A stretch of DNA of 64,000 nucleotides from Arbacia lixula (GCA_963669155.1 OZ022591.1:20399681-20463680), one strand, 5' to 3'; positions 13,504-34,301 are shown, counted from the stretch's first letter. Program-made: numbers and translations. Notes: a model not told the origin generated them from the letters alone.

Positions 13504-16500
13504 TTCTCTTCATACGAGTGTTACGAACAATATACCCATTCAGACTATAAATGCTCAACCCGATGTCAATAATGTACATGTAAACAATGTAGATAGTGAT
13601 GAAGGTGACAATTCAGTTACAGCTACTAGTTTAAATTCACTAAATATGGAACTAAACCTTGATCTTGATCCTAACGATACGACCAACCAGAATCAGTGCA
13701 CTAATTATCATTTAGAAGACGAGATCTTTGCACTTTCTCACTCAAATCCAAACAAACTCTTCATGTCTCACTTTAATATCAGGAGTCTAAATAAAAACTT
13801 TGATCAGCTTCACACATTTATCAATAAATTAAAATTAGACTCCGGTATAATTGGCCTGTGTGAAACTTGGCTCAATGACATGTCACCTTCATCCCTGTAT
13901 ACCATTGAGGGTTTCAAACTTTTTACAAATAATAGGACTGGTAAAAGAGGTGGAGGCGTTGGGTTTTATGTTTCCCAAAGCTTGAAAATGTGATTTAGTA
14001 GAAGAACTCAACTTAATTACAGAAACTATTGAAAGTATTTTTATTGAAATCAGTGTTCCAAATAAAAGAAATGTTATAGTTGGAGAAATCTACAGACCTC
14101 CAAATTCAAGTGTTAACGAATTTACCGCGTTACTTGATACACTGCTATCAAATCGACATCTTGATAATAAGAACTGTGTCATTATGGGCGATTTCAATAT
14201 AAATCTCTTGGACTGTCATGAAAACCATTCCAGTCGAGATTTTCTCAATTTGATGCTTTCTAAATCATTTGTTCCTCTTATAACGAAACCTACTCGAGTG
14301 ACAGATGAGACATCAACTCTTATTGATAACATATTTATGAATAATTCTTTATCTGACATCGAATCTGGAGTAATAGTATTTGATATCTCGGACCATTTCC
14401 CAATATATGCCTTTTTGCCTTTCGAAGGTGCACGTAGTAATGATTACACTAACCAATCTAGTATTCGTGATATGTCTCAAACCAATCTTAACATACTTAG
14501 AGAGAGATTAAGATCTGTTGATTGGGCAATTGTCAATAATCAAGACGATGTGAATTTAGCATTTGAAAACTTTATGCATATACTAACTTACAATTATAAT
14601 TCTGCTATACTTTCTTTAAAAATGAATAAAAAGAACAAAAAGAAAATTCCAAAACAGCCCTGGATCACGAAATCTCTCCTTAAGTCAATCACTCGGAAAA
14701 ATAAATTGTTCAACAAATATAGACGTATTCCTACCATTAGCAATAAATCTCGCTATGTACGTTATCGCAATATTCTTACATCGTCGTTACGTTTATCTAA
14801 GAAAATGTACTACTCTAGGCAATTTGAAAAACATAAAAATGACGTAAAGAGTACGTGGAAGGTGATTAATCAAGCTTTAAAGGGGAAGTTCACCCTGAAA
14901 TTATTTTGGTTTCAATAAAAAGAGGCAAATGAAAGAAACATATGAGTGAAGGTTTGAGGAAAATCGGTCAAAGGAAAAGGAAGTTATTTGATGTTAAAGT
15001 TTTGATTTTGTGACGTCACATGCGAGGTGCTCTCCCATATGTTGTGTACAATTTTTTTCGAAAATGTGCATTTTCTCACAAAGATATGCATCCTTTTACT
15101 CGTGCGTTTGATACATTATCAGAAATACGTTTTTACACACATACCTGTACGAAAAAAAATCATTCCGTCGTCAAAAACAGGGAAAAAGCAATTTATCGAC
15201 TTATTTTATACACAACATATGGGAAAGCACCTCGCACGTGACGTCACAAAATCAAAACTTTAAAATCAAATAACTTTCTTTTCCTTTGACCGATTTTCGT
15301 CAAACCTTTACTCATATGTTTCTTTCATTTGTCTCTTTTTATTGAAACCAAAACAATTTCAGGGTGAACTTCCCCTTTAAACAAGTTAACTAACTCTGAG
15401 TCTCCCCAAAGTATTACACTGGGTGATCGTAAAATTGATGACCCCACTGACATGGCGGAAGTATTTAACGATTTCTTTGTTAACATAGGTCCAAATCTTG
15501 CCGAAAATATTCCGAACTCAAATGCGAAATTTCACAGTTTCTTAAAAGATAATAACCCCCATTCCTTATTTTTAGAACCTATCACTGAAGCAGAAACTAA
15601 GGAAATTATTGATAATTTAAATACTAAAAAGGGTTCTGGTTATGACGGTATTACAAACTTTCTACTTAAAAACGTCGTTAATGAAATAATATCTCCTCTC
15701 ACATATATCTTAAACTTATCCCTAACCAGTGGAACAGTTCCAAATAAAATGAAAATAGCAAGGGTTGTTCCAGTTTTTAAAAAAGGGAAAAAAGATACCC
15801 TTGATAATTACCGTCCAATTTCCCTCCTTACATCTATTTCAAAAGTACTCGAAAGATTAGTTTATAAGCGTTTGATTAAATTTCTGACGAAGTACAACAT
15901 CTTAGGTAATTCCCAATTTGGTTTTAGACAAAAACATAGTACAACCCATGCATTGCTTTCATTTATAGACAAAGTGGCTCATGCTATAGACGACGTTTCC
16001 CACACCATTGGCGTTTTCCTTGATTTTTCTAAAGCATTCGATACGATCAATCATGATATTCTAATTTATAAATTACGACACTATGGAATACGTGGTAAAG
16101 CCTTAAACTGGTTTCAAGACTATTTAACGAACAGAAAACAATTTGTAAGCATTAAGGGGCGGGATTCTAGACAAAAATTGATTACATGTGGTGTTCCACA
16201 GGGTTCACTCTTGGGCCCACTTTTATTCATCTTATATATAAATGACCTTCCAAATTCTTCGCAAGCGCTCTCATTTATATGCTTTGCAGACGACACTAAC
16301 TTGTTCCTCACAGATCGAGACCCTCATAATCTTGTTAATACCATTAATTTGGAGCTTACACGTGTCCAGTCTTGGATATTTGCAAACAAGCTATCCTTAA
16401 ATATAGATAAAACGCATTATATGCTTTTTAGTAATACTTTAACTGAGCTTCCGAATAATGTAAATATTCATAACACTGAATTAAAAAAAGTAAATAACAC

Positions 16501-17117
16501 TAAATTCTTGGGCTTGTCTATTGATAGTGATTTGTCCTGGAAATCTCACGTTAATTATTTAAGCAAAAATCTCTCCCGGAATTCTGGAATTTTGAATAAA
16601 CTCAAACATGTTTTTCCACATCATATCTTACTTGGTTTATATTCAACGTTAATAACCCCATATCTTAATTATGGAATTCTTGTTTGGGGAAATGCTTACA
16701 AAACTCATCTAGATGCCCTTGTTTGTATTCAAAAACGCGCCATTAGAAACGTAAATAATGCTGGGTATTTATCTCATACTAATCATTTATTCCATAAAGA
16801 TAAGATACTAAAAATAATAGACCTTTACAGTTATAATTTAGGCATATTTATGTATCAGTTATCCGTAGATGAACTGCCCAATGTATTTTCTCATATGTTT
16901 AGAAGAAACAGCTCAATTCATAATTATCCCACTCGACAAAGTGACGCATATCACCTTCCGCGTACTCGCACCATTTTTGCGAAAAAATACTATAATATTT
17001 ACAGGGCCTAAGTACTGGAATGACCTTCCAACACAAATTACAGGTTGCTCAACTTTATATTCTCTTAAACGTAAATTGAAAGACTTTCTATTGAATGATT
17101 ATATTGTGGAACCCTGA
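13484..17117 (+). pseudogene. LINE endonuclease-reverse transcriptase, broken
   Basis: Encodes an N-terminal apurinic endonuclease (words SHFNIRSLNKN, LCETWLND, GDFNIN at 14187, and SDHFPI near 14388) followed by a reverse transcriptase: NYRPISLLTSISK, SQFGFRQKHST, FLDFSKAFDTINHDIL, GVPQGSLLGPLLF, then catalytic FADD at 16283-16294, and the usual LINE C-terminus with YWNDLPTQI near 17020. Two single-base frameshifts break it: one extra A near 13985 in the endonuclease and one extra A in the A run at about 16981-16987. A MITE at 14881-15376 splits it, and removing the MITE plus one TTAA restores the frame between QAL and NKLT. The RT core itself (15381-16980) is uninterrupted. The product would nick target DNA and prime reverse transcription of LINE RNA. 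As it stands it cannot be translated whole. Confidence 0.93.
14881..15376. mobile_element. TTAA MITE (CRE-bearing family) inserted in LINE
   Basis: A 496-bp palindromic element with long inverted arms. It starts AGGGGAAGTTCACCCTGAAA and ends with the reverse complement. It is flanked by a TTAA duplication (14877-14880 and 15377-15380), the signature of piggyBac-type transposition. It has no transposase and is non-autonomous. Each arm holds the palindrome GTGACGTCAC (15010-15019 and 15238-15247). Related copies lie at 18569-18940, 18946-19936 and 54114-54591. Insertion into the LINE ORF gives the relative age: the MITE moved after the LINE. Confidence 0.92.
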
Positions 17118-17620
17118 TTGATATTTCAAAGTTGTTACGCAATCACTGTATCTGATTCAGCAATACGCATTATTTCATTGTTGTATAATGTTCACTGGGT
17201 TCAAGTGTATTCTGTCCCAGCGCTGGTGCTCTGGGAATCATAATGGATCGAATTCACACCTTAATATACATTCAGCTTATATACAAGATTGCTTCTCAGA
17301 GCACCATAGCTTGGCCTTGATTATTCATTGATTATTCATTCGTATGCTATTAATAGCTTTTTAAAGCCTATGTTCTATTCTTACTAAACTAGTATCACAA
17401 TGGCAAACGGGAACGACATGTAATGTACTGAACACAATACCACGGCAAGAACATAACTGAATATAATTGTTTTTCGTGCTAGAATAAGGACTAGTCTAAG
17501 ATTTCATAAGTGGTTCGCCTTATGGGTTCTTTTTTGTCTTATATGATTTAGCTGTATAGTGTTTGATTTGGTCACACACATAACGTTCCGTTCTCCTTTG
17601 TGATATATAATCTCAATTTA

Positions 17621-17800
17621 TATGGGACCTGCAGCTCTACAAGCTTGCTTCTATGCAGGTCCCATCATATTTCTCACTTCAATCAATACTGTTGTTATAA
17701 GATTGACCACATTGTTTAAGTTTGATTGTAATATGTTTGTTATCCATGTGTATTGAGAAATATGAAAATAAATTGAAACTTGAAACTTGAAACTTGAAAC
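17621..17800 (+). other. LINE 3' terminal hairpin and (TTGAAAC)4 tail
   Basis: Perfect stem ATGGGACCTGCA / TGCAGGTCCCAT with a 20-base loop, then about 105 bases later the 7-bp tail repeat. By analogy with CR1/L2 elements, this is the likely site that the reverse transcriptase recognises on its template RNA. Confidence 0.8.
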
Positions 17801-18568
17801 TAAATATTTCATCAACTTTTCGCAGAATTATGCTTATTCTTGTAGTTTGACGCTTATAATGTTAACGCAGAAGAAAACACTTCATGATTAGTAATGAACC
17901 ATTCTATTCAAAAGTAACAGCAGTCGGAGACGAAATGACTATGATTATGAATGAAGGAATGCGTCTGTGAACCTGATATTCATCGGAATTTATGGATTGG
18001 TTGACCTGAGGTCGGTTATGAATGTAACGGTTGAGAGGTTCTCACTTTGATCCATTCGAAATATTTTTTTCTCTCACTAAATATCATTCAAGTCTGGAAA
18101 TGATTTTGGTACAATAAGTTCGGTGATGTGACATCAAATCCGACTCTTTTAATTTGTAATGCTGTTAATGTACTTGATCATATCAATATTTAATGGAAAG
18201 GTTCGGAGTATTAAACATTACGGAACCCTTTAATCATTACAGTGTCGTTCAGCTGTCTTCTAGGATCCAGTCTCGTAGAATGTTAATGGTTTTATCATCT
18301 TAAGATGATTCCGTCACGTGATCCTGGAATCCAACGAGCAGGAGACCTGTATAGTCACGACTGAACGGGTCCGTCATGATGACGGGTGCTGTAATCAGTA
18401 CAGCTGCTACTCATCACTGCTCATTACGATGTCTCTTAATAATATGAAGGATAGGGATGTTATAGTTTTGTTTGCGTTAGAGATATGGAATTAAAAGAGA
18501 GTAGAGATACGGAGTTATTACAAAATGTATCATCACTTAGTATATTCTTCAAAACGCGTTGATTTTAA

Positions 18569-18940
18569 AGAAATAGTTCACCCTGAAATTAAGTTGGTTT
18601 CAATAAAAGGAGACAATGAAAGCAACATCATTAGTGAAGGTTCAGTGATGAAAATCTGTCAAAAGATAAAACAGTTAAAGTTTTGATTTTGTGACGTCAC
18701 GTGCGAGGTGCTCTCCTATGTGTACAATTTTTTGTATCTGTGCATTGGAGACATCATTAGAAATACGTTCTTACACACATACCTGTATGAAAAAAAAATC
18801 GTTTTCAAAAGCAGAAAAGAGCAATTTATGGAATTGTACTGTAAACAACATTATGGGAGAGCCCCTCGTACGTGACGTCACAAAATATACAATTTTGAAG
18901 ATCATAACTTTCTTATTCTTTGACGGAGTTACATCAAACC
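18569..18940. mobile_element. CRE-bearing TTAA MITE, second copy
   Basis: Preceded by TTAA (18565-18568), starts AGAAATAGTTCACCCTGAAA and has inverted arms around GTGACGTCAC at 18691-18700 and 18872-18881. The right end is truncated where the next copy begins. Confidence 0.8.
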
Positions 18941-18945
18941 TTCTA

Positions 18946-19936
18946 GGAATAGTTCACCCTGAAATTATTTTGGTTTCAATAAAAGGAGACACATGAAAGA
19001 AACATATCAGTGAAGATTTGACGAAAATCGGTCGAAGGAAAAAAACGTTTTTTTCATTTAAAATTTTTGAGTTTGTGACGGTGCAAGGTGCATGGTCTCC
19101 TATAATGTATTCTACTTTTTCCATAAAATGCCTTTTTTATGTTATTTGACGAAGGGATGCACTCTTTTCATAGCGATAAAAGCAAACGCAGAGGTGAAAT
19201 GGTAAATATCCTTTTCAGAAAATGTTCGTTACACAGCCCTTCTCTTATATGTTGTTGATAGTAAGCAAATAATCAACGTCGGTGAAGGTAATGGGACGAA
19301 CTATCACTTCCGAGGCGATCTGGATGTAGCTATCTTTCCGAAGCATTTAGCTGAGGAAAGATAGCGTATACATTAAGATCGCCGAGGAAGTGATAGTTCG
19401 TCTCATTGCCTGAAACCAAAAGTTGATTATTTGCTTTATATTCCACATCTGATGCCAACAATCTATAAAATAAATGACAATTTAACGTACAAAAGCATTC
19501 GTGTCGGTGCGGCTACATATTCACGCGACGCTTGCTTTGGTGAAATATTGTGTGGGGGAAATGGAAGGCTTGCACTGCTTTGTACGTACGCGCGCGGCGC
19601 AGCGCGCTATAACCAAAAATTTTAATTTCCGCGCGCTCACCGCGGTGTCGTCTGCGCCGATAGTCCGAGCTACGCACTTTTATTTCGCGCGTACTCAAAT
19701 TTTATTGATCACGCGTTAGGACTGTGAGGCGTGAAGAGATCAGCGAAACCAAAAAGTACTATCACCTACAGTGTAACGAACTTTTCTTCTCAGGTGATCA
19801 GATGGGAAAAACTACGCTTCATCACGTGATCAACTCTTGACCAATCATATAGCAACATTCTTAGTATGTGGAATATAATTCTTTTTCATGTGTTTCCTTT
19901 TATTGAAACCAAAATAATTTCAGGGTGTCTATCCGT
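18946..19936. mobile_element. CRE-bearing TTAA MITE, third copy, interrupted
   Basis: Left end AATAGTTCACCCTGAAATTA at about 18946 and right end ATAATTTCAGGGTGTCTATC at about 19914-19933. The right flank reads TTGA, a one-base change from TTAA. The copy is expanded by an internal insertion (19224-19781) and its palindrome has lost the CRE core in the left arm. Confidence 0.7.
19224..19781. mobile_element. Inserted TIR element with GC-rich core
   Basis: Terminal inverted repeats GTTCGTTACAC and GTGTAACGAAC bound about 558 bp. Inside is a long hairpin: ACGAACTATCACTTCC near 19297 pairs with GGAAGTGATAGTTCGT near 19385. A GC-rich segment (CGCGCGGCGCAGCGCGC) lies at about 19590. No transposase is present. 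Confidence 0.6.
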
Positions 19937-20214
19937 TTGATATCAGGGTTTGCTCTCCGTCGTCTGCTACGCCTGAGAACAATAGATGTTATTTACGGTG
20001 TCTTCAAAAATACAAATAAGAATTGAAAGCGCTACGTGGAATGATATTTAAAGAGACAAGAAGTGGAATAAAAATACATTACGTGGTACTTCAAAGAAAA
20101 AGGAAGCTAGGTCATTTTAAATGGTTATTTCATGTCTTTACTTTTTCAAACTTGAAATCAAAATATTTACGTCAAGATGATGCATAAGCCTAACTTGGAA
20201 AACGAGAAAGGCTG

Positions 20215-20900
20215 CGTTTAATCCTTCTAAGATGTCAGGGGTTTTAAAACTATCATATGGCACTATATGAGGTGAAAGCTGAATAGTTGCTCTTCACTCT
20301 CATATAGGTTGCATGTCGGAAGTTCTTGATTGGGATTAACTGTTTCAATTTGAAATATGGGCTCATACCGACATAGGCCTATTACGCACGGCATTCACAG
20401 GACTCATTATACCGAAAATGAACATAATCCTTCAAAAATTGTCGGGGCTTTTAAAAGCATTGCTTGACATTTTGACTTACCAATGAGTTATTCTATATGA
20501 GTGAATAGTTGCTCTTTACTTACATAGGCCTATAGGTCGCATGTCGGAACTTTTTGGTTGGGTCTCCTTCTAATTCGAAATATGGGCTCAAACCGGAATT
20601 TCGGCCAATGATATTTGCTCACGGCATTCACAGGATATACCTACCGAAAATGATCATGATGCTGTCGGGGCTTTTAAAACTATCGTGTAACACTTAAACT
20701 AACTAATAAATTATATAAGATATAGGTGGCATATCGGAACTTTCTGGTTGGGGTCTCAATGATTCAATTTTAAATATGGGCTCAAACCGGCATTTCGGCC
20801 AAATCATGCACGCACGGCATTTATAGGATAATCGAAAATGGAAACCATTCTTTTTTTTTTAAGTCATTCCTTTTAAAATCATCGTATGACACGTCAACTT
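20215..20900 (+). repeat. Diverged tandem repeat, about 190-230 bp unit, 3 copies
   Basis: The words ATGTCGGAA (about 20313, 20541, and ATATCGGAA at 20731), ATATGGGCTCA, and CGAAAATG recur in the same order three times with 190-230-bp spacing. Units have diverged. No open frame spans them. Confidence 0.75.
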
Positions 20901-21296
20901 AGTAAAGTGAGTTATACGAATACATGTACATGTACTTGCTCTTCACTCTCTTCGCTTTTATTTGACCCTCCGGACACCATAATCCCTGGCCCTCCCTCTT
21001 GGCGCGGCTCATTTGCATATAATATTGGTCGCCAGTTTCAAGAAGCGATAGGTGATTGCGGGGCAAAAATCAGGTAAGAGTGAAAAGACTACCCTCGAAC
21101 GGGCGCAAATAACAAATAGAAGGACATAGGTGTGACAGAATTGGGATAATTAGTATGGTGTGTCAATTTATGATTCTGAGATCTTAAATTGTGGAGTGTG
21201 ATTTCTGTTCCGATTTTGTTTATTGAGAGTACTGTAGTCCCGCGTGCCGTAAAAACTGCAGGTAACTTGCCTTTTTAAATACTGCACAAGTAGTAC
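20900..21296. other. No gene recognised
   Basis: Unique-looking sequence with no motif or paired splice signals. Confidence 0.4.
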
Positions 21297-21306
21297 ACTA
21301 AATCCT

Positions 21307-22644
21307 AACCCTACAGGGCTCCGCCGCGAAGCGGCGGAGCCCTACGCTCAACTATTGGCATGCGCCGCAAATCGTCAGTTTGGTTCGCTTATTTTGGACA
21401 TTATACTTTCAAAGTAAAAAAATTCTACTCATATACACTCACGAACTTCTAAGACAACCAGCAAACCCTGTAGAATCCTGATTTGAAAATAAATATGAGA
21501 AAAAAAAACGTGATTATCCAGTCCTGTCAAAATGTTCCCATGTTGTAGCAGCGATCTTGGAAAGTCGAAAATACGTACCTTTACGGTTGTTGTATCGCAA
21601 GGCATTATGGGACGGAATTCTAGTACGCGAGCGTTCAGTGATCGCTGCGGTCATTGATTACAATGTCATTTTTATGTTACAGATTTGTTACTTTGATCGG
21701 TTCCAACGTGATAATTTTCAGTAAATCTGAATTGTATTTTTTCGATGAGAACTGTTGATTTGTATTATTGTATCTAAATAATGATTTATAAAGAGTTTGT
21801 TGAGAAAATAATAAGCAAAGAGAGAGACATTCGAGACGTCGTCGAGACTCGGGTGGCAGTCCCATATGTGCAAAGATGTGTGTGTTGTGACGTGATGTGT
21901 GAAATTAAATAAAAATAAATTAAATAAATAAAAAGTACAATAATACAAATCAAAGTTCTTATCGTTAAAATATGATTTAGATTTACTGAAAGTATTCACG
22001 TCGGAACCGATCCACATAACAAATCTGTAACATGAAAATAATAATATTTAACTTCGCGCTCGCCGCGGCTAGCGTCATGAGCGTGTAAACGATATGACGG
22101 CAGCGATCGCTGAACGCTCGCGTACTAGAATTTCGTCCCGCCATGCATTGCGATGCAAGAACCGTAAAGGCACGTATAGACTGCGCATGCACGGTGTCGG
22201 CGCAGCAAACATGAATATTCAGGTTTTGCAGAGAGATTGATGAATATGCATGAAGCGATGGGGGCAAGGATGTGCGTTTGTTTACAATCTGTCACCCCAC
22301 GGCTCATGCATATTCATTAATCTCTCTGCAATGCCTGAATATTCATGTTTGCTGCGCCGACACCGCGCATGCGCAGTCTATTTTCGACTTTCCAAGATCG
22401 CTGCTACAACATGGGAACATTTTGACAGGACTGGATAATCACGTTTTTTTTCTCATATTAATTTTCAAATCAGGATTCTACAGGGTTTGCTGGTTGTCCT
22501 AGAAGTTCGTGAGTGTATATGAGTAGAAATTTTTTACTTTGAAAGCATTATGTCCAAAATAAGCGAACCAAACTGACGATTTGCGGCGCATGCCAATAGT
22601 TGAGCGTAGGGCTCCGCCGCTTCGCGGCGGAGCCCTGTAGGGTT
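21307..22644. mobile_element. Foldback (Mutator-like) element with 10-bp TSD
   Basis: Long inverted arms start AACCCTACAGGGCTCC and end with the reverse complement. Each terminus carries a strong hairpin with stem GGGCTCCGCCGC. It is flanked by ACTAAATCCT on both sides (21297-21306 and 22646-22655). A 10-bp target duplication with long terminal inverted repeats is typical of Mutator-like/foldback elements (family knowledge). There is no transposase. Another foldback (21571-22177) is inserted in the left arm: the uninterrupted right arm shows that the sequences on the two sides of that insertion were once joined. Confidence 0.85.
21571..22177. mobile_element. Nested foldback TIR element
   Basis: Terminal repeats ATACGTACCTTTACGGTT and its near complement. 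The arms extend about 230 bp with a short AT-rich loop. A second copy is at 30633-31230 with the same ends and length, which proves the boundaries. It is inserted inside the larger foldback element. Target duplication is unclear (perhaps 3 bp, ATA). Confidence 0.85.
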
Positions 22645-23083
22645 AACTAAATCCTGACGCCTCAGGCTCAGGTTCCTGTAATTGTAAAGAGGGCAATAGT
22701 GCGCATGTCCACATACTGTATACTGTGCTTAGCTACTCTACCTGTACATTGAATCAGAGTAAGCAACATATGCTGCATATTTTCTAGTGATATTTAGACA
22801 GATTTCGTTAAATTCTTTCTCCGCCATTTTTAAATTCCGCGTACCATGAACATGATCATGATGATGGTAGCGTAGTTTGATGTTAGGCTTTGATCTGTAT
22901 GCATACATGTATTAGGTCAGTGGTGCTAGGCTGTGGTGTCAACCTTGAAGTTGGAAATTGGCCTGTCCACTGGAACTGATAAGTGGCACACATTATTGTA
23001 AATCCCCTGCATTGCACAATGAATGTTTAACAATAATCTGCATTAAAACAGTTTTTGATTTACTGAGTGTGATAACATATCAG

Positions 23084-31396
<8,313 letters not shown>

Positions 31397-31527
31397 GAGG
31401 AGGCGAACTAGTGGCGAAGAGACGAGTCAAGAAATTCAAATGCAAGTGTATTTATTTAGTGCTGGGAGTTCCATTCCTCATCTAAACTCGCCTTTTTACT
31501 CTATAAGCTGTTACTTTCAATAGTTTT

Positions 31528-31600
31528 GCAAAGTAAAAACAGGGTGTCCCATTTGCAAAAAGCTATGAAACTCGATTTTTTAGTTTTGATAATCACCTAA
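31528..31600 (+). repeat. Fragment of dispersed repeat (TCCCATTTGCAAAA family)
   Basis: Contains CAGGGTGTCCCATTTGCAAA, also found at 33590-34020, 44785-44825 (minus strand), 58040-58140 and 62376-62840. No known class recognised. Confidence 0.6.
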
Positions 31601-31869
31601 AGCAAAAAGGCGATACTGTGCAGCTCTACTCCATAGTCCTCTCCATCAACGAACCCACTGAAGAAAGTCTTTTTAAATACGCTGTAAGCCTCTCGTGATA
31701 GTGGCAGATCTAGGGGGGGGGGGGAGGGGTTTACCCACCACTTTGGGATCTAAATTTTTATTTAGAATGGGGTAATTGTGGCACTACTTATCAGCATAGA
31801 AAATAATGTTAGTGAGTGTAAATATTTGTCTCTTTTTTGTCTTCAATTCCTCTTTCCGTTATACAACAG

Positions 31870-31998
31870 ACTATAACACAACAAGGTGAGCATGTGGAAG
31901 TTTGTGCAGCCTCTTTCCAGTCTATGCTTGCTCTGGGCAGGAGATGTGCTAACAAGCCTGATGAGATACTCATGGGACAACAGCCAGAATCCATCTAG
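31870..31998 (+). other. Possible orphan exon
   Basis: After an acceptor ACAACAG the frame ACT... is open for 42 codons to TAG (31996-31998) and reads protein-like (GEHVEVCAASFQSMLALGRR). It does not connect in phase to the tail exon at 29919-29987. It may be chance or an alternative 3' exon of the upstream gene. Confidence 0.2.
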
Positions 31999-32078
31999 GT
32001 TGAGGTTCACTCTTTGCAGGTACATGGATGTTCCATCCTCAATGAATGAAACAGTAGAACTTGTGAAAGCATCTTTAA

Positions 32079-32250
32079 AGGGCATATACTGTACTGGTAA
32101 GGCAAAAAAGCCTTCAAAATGTAATTGTTAGCAATCTTCTTGCCAATGGTCTTAAATTAGACAATACATGAATTTAAGATCATTGGCAAGAAGATTGCTA
32201 ACAATTACATTTTGAAGGCTTTTTTGCCTTCCCAGTACAGTATGTGCCCT
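32079..32250. mobile_element. TTAA-type hairpin MITE
   Basis: 172-bp near-perfect hairpin starting AGGGCATATACTGTACTGG and ending with the reverse complement. The left flank is TTAA (32075-32078), the right flank TTAT, one base off. A half copy is at 9583-9690. AGGG termini and the TTAA target resemble the larger CRE-bearing MITEs. Confidence 0.85.
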
Positions 32251-32259
32251 TTATTTCTT

Positions 32260-33590
32260 TACATGTTGTAGCATATCTTGTCTCTTTTCTATGATAGCAT
32301 TCATCAGTACTATCGTTCCTATTTGATTTGGATGGTAAAAGGAGAATAAAGTCACCAATAGCCAACAGACATGCAGTGACATCATGTAGGCACTCATATG
32401 TGCTTTGACTTGATTGGTTTTCCACTTTGGGTTGGGTAATCCTCATACCCAAACACAAGCTGGATTACTGCCTGGCTTTCTACTAGAGTTTTAAAAAAAA
32501 ACTTATGACGCTTTTGAAGAATAATTAGAAATAAATTACAACTCGAATCGAGAAATTACAACTCAAATTGAGGTGAAATTGGCACCCTGCTTGATGCCAT
32601 TTTTGGGTTAATGTTGTGAGTCAATGGCAGGTCCAATGCAGCAGTGTTTCTCCTATAAAGGGTGCGTTTGTGTGTGAAATCATGTGCACAAAGTTTGTTG
32701 AGTCTAATTAATTATCAGTACTACATGCCATTTATACTCATATTAATAACATATAGATTGTACTAATAGTAATTAATGTTTAGAATGTGATGTCAAGGTT
32801 CTTGCTCAATACTTTACTTAAAGGAGATGGTGATTTGAGAAGCATATTTCTGGACAGTGTCAAAGAAAGTGTTATTTTAGGTGATATTAGTGCAATGGGT
32901 TTTTCAGATGTATGTATGATGCCTGTAATATGGTCAGATTAGATGCTAATTGCTGAGAAACATGTACCTCTATATGTATATGAAGACTCCCCTGTATGAT
33001 TGTAATACCAGTAACCCAATCATGCTGATCTTACAGTTCCTGTCTCAGTTTTTCTGTGATGATGTTGTTGTTTTTCAAGGATATGTGAGAAATATTCTAG
33101 CCTTACTAAATATCATGAAGCTTCACATTTTATAGAAGTTTGAAGAAAAGTTTGAGGTGACGAAAAAAGACCACGTTCCCTTAGACCATATTTTCACAGT
33201 GAGCATTTTGTGGATGTTAATTTATGTATTTATCCTTAATTTTTAAGAGTATAAAGCTTGGAATCTCACCTTTAAATTGTTTTTAAATTCATCAATCATT
33301 ACAGTCTGGTCAATGAAACAGGAAGCTAGTTTCAATCTCTGTATGTGTTATGGCATGTAGCAAAACAAACTTGTGTAAATCACGAGAGAGGTTTACGGTA
33401 CCCCATGTGTAAAGTCCTGGGAGGACTGAAATGAGAAAACATGGATAGAATTGAAGGTAAAATGGAAAGGCGACAAAGTGGAGATTTGAAAGTAGAGTAT
33501 TCTACCTGTATTCTACTTGTGTAAATGAATTTAGAAGTATCTGGTAAAATGAAGGTCGAATTGATATGATCATCTTGTTTAAAGACAGGG
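32260..33590. other. No gene recognised
   Basis: AT-rich intergenic sequence with short open frames without motifs. Confidence 0.4.
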
Positions 33591-34020
33591 TATCCCATTT
33601 GCAAAAGTCATGAAGCTCAGCATAAATCAGCAGTATATCTTAACGACAATGTGTATGACATCTCACAATCAGAGCTTTGCAAACATTCTCAGGACACATA
33701 AACACCTATCCTTGTTTGTGTTTGAAACGCACTCACCATATGGTAGTCCAAATTCTTAATCGTTTTGTCCCTGTCAGCATGTGATGGGGAAAAAGCTCCC
33801 ATTGAACGCATGCACTGTGGAGCAGACCATAGTGCACAGCAGTCTCCAGTCTCTAAGTTATAAGATTATAACAACTAGCCCAACACCTCCTAAACATCTA
33901 GCGATCACTTTATAATTTTGAATTAAGTCTGTTTCCAGTTCTATTATTGGGAGGGAAGTTCAGATTTTCTTCCATTTTCCATTGTTTTTACAAAACTTAT
34001 TTTTTTTTACCTGAAAAAGG
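33590..34020 (+). repeat. Dispersed repeat (TCCCATTTGCAAAA family)
   Basis: Shares ordered blocks with 62400-62840: ATCCCATTTGCAAAAGTCAT at the start, AACGAYAAYGTGTAYGA, then GTCTCCAGTCTCTA and the end around TTAAGTCTGTTTCCAGTTCT. No open frame. Confidence 0.7.
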
Positions 34021-34301
34021 GACACGCTTTCTTCAAAGAAAATGTTTTACTGTTTCATGCATTCAAACATCATCCATACAGTGTTGTCCTTTTATATAGC
34101 AAAGGAAATCAAACCCTGTTTTACTCTCCACTCAATGGCACTTCCTAACAAAGATTTCGGAATTAGTATGAAGATGCCAGTATAAACCAAGGAAATATAC
34201 ACTAGATCACACTTCAGCCAATGATGTCAGAAACGAGCTTGCATCATACATCATTGGTTCAACATTGCCAGTATAAACTATTTTGTCAAATCTATTTTTT
34301 T

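Larger units (their letters stand above)
12870..17812 (+). mobile_element. APE-type non-LTR retrotransposon, near complete
   Basis: The element comprises a 5' region (about 12870-13480, boundary uncertain, just after a poly-G run), an endonuclease-reverse transcriptase ORF (13484-17117), and a 3' UTR. The UTR contains a perfect 12-bp stem-loop (17622-17633 with 17654-17665) and ends in four copies of TTGAAAC (17773-17800). A 3' hairpin plus short tandem tail, no poly-A, APE endonuclease and FADD-type RT are the features of the CR1/L2/Jockey supergroup (family knowledge). The exact clade is not resolved. It is interrupted by a 496-bp MITE at 14881-15376. No target duplication was identified, as is common in CR1-like elements. 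Confidence 0.9.
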
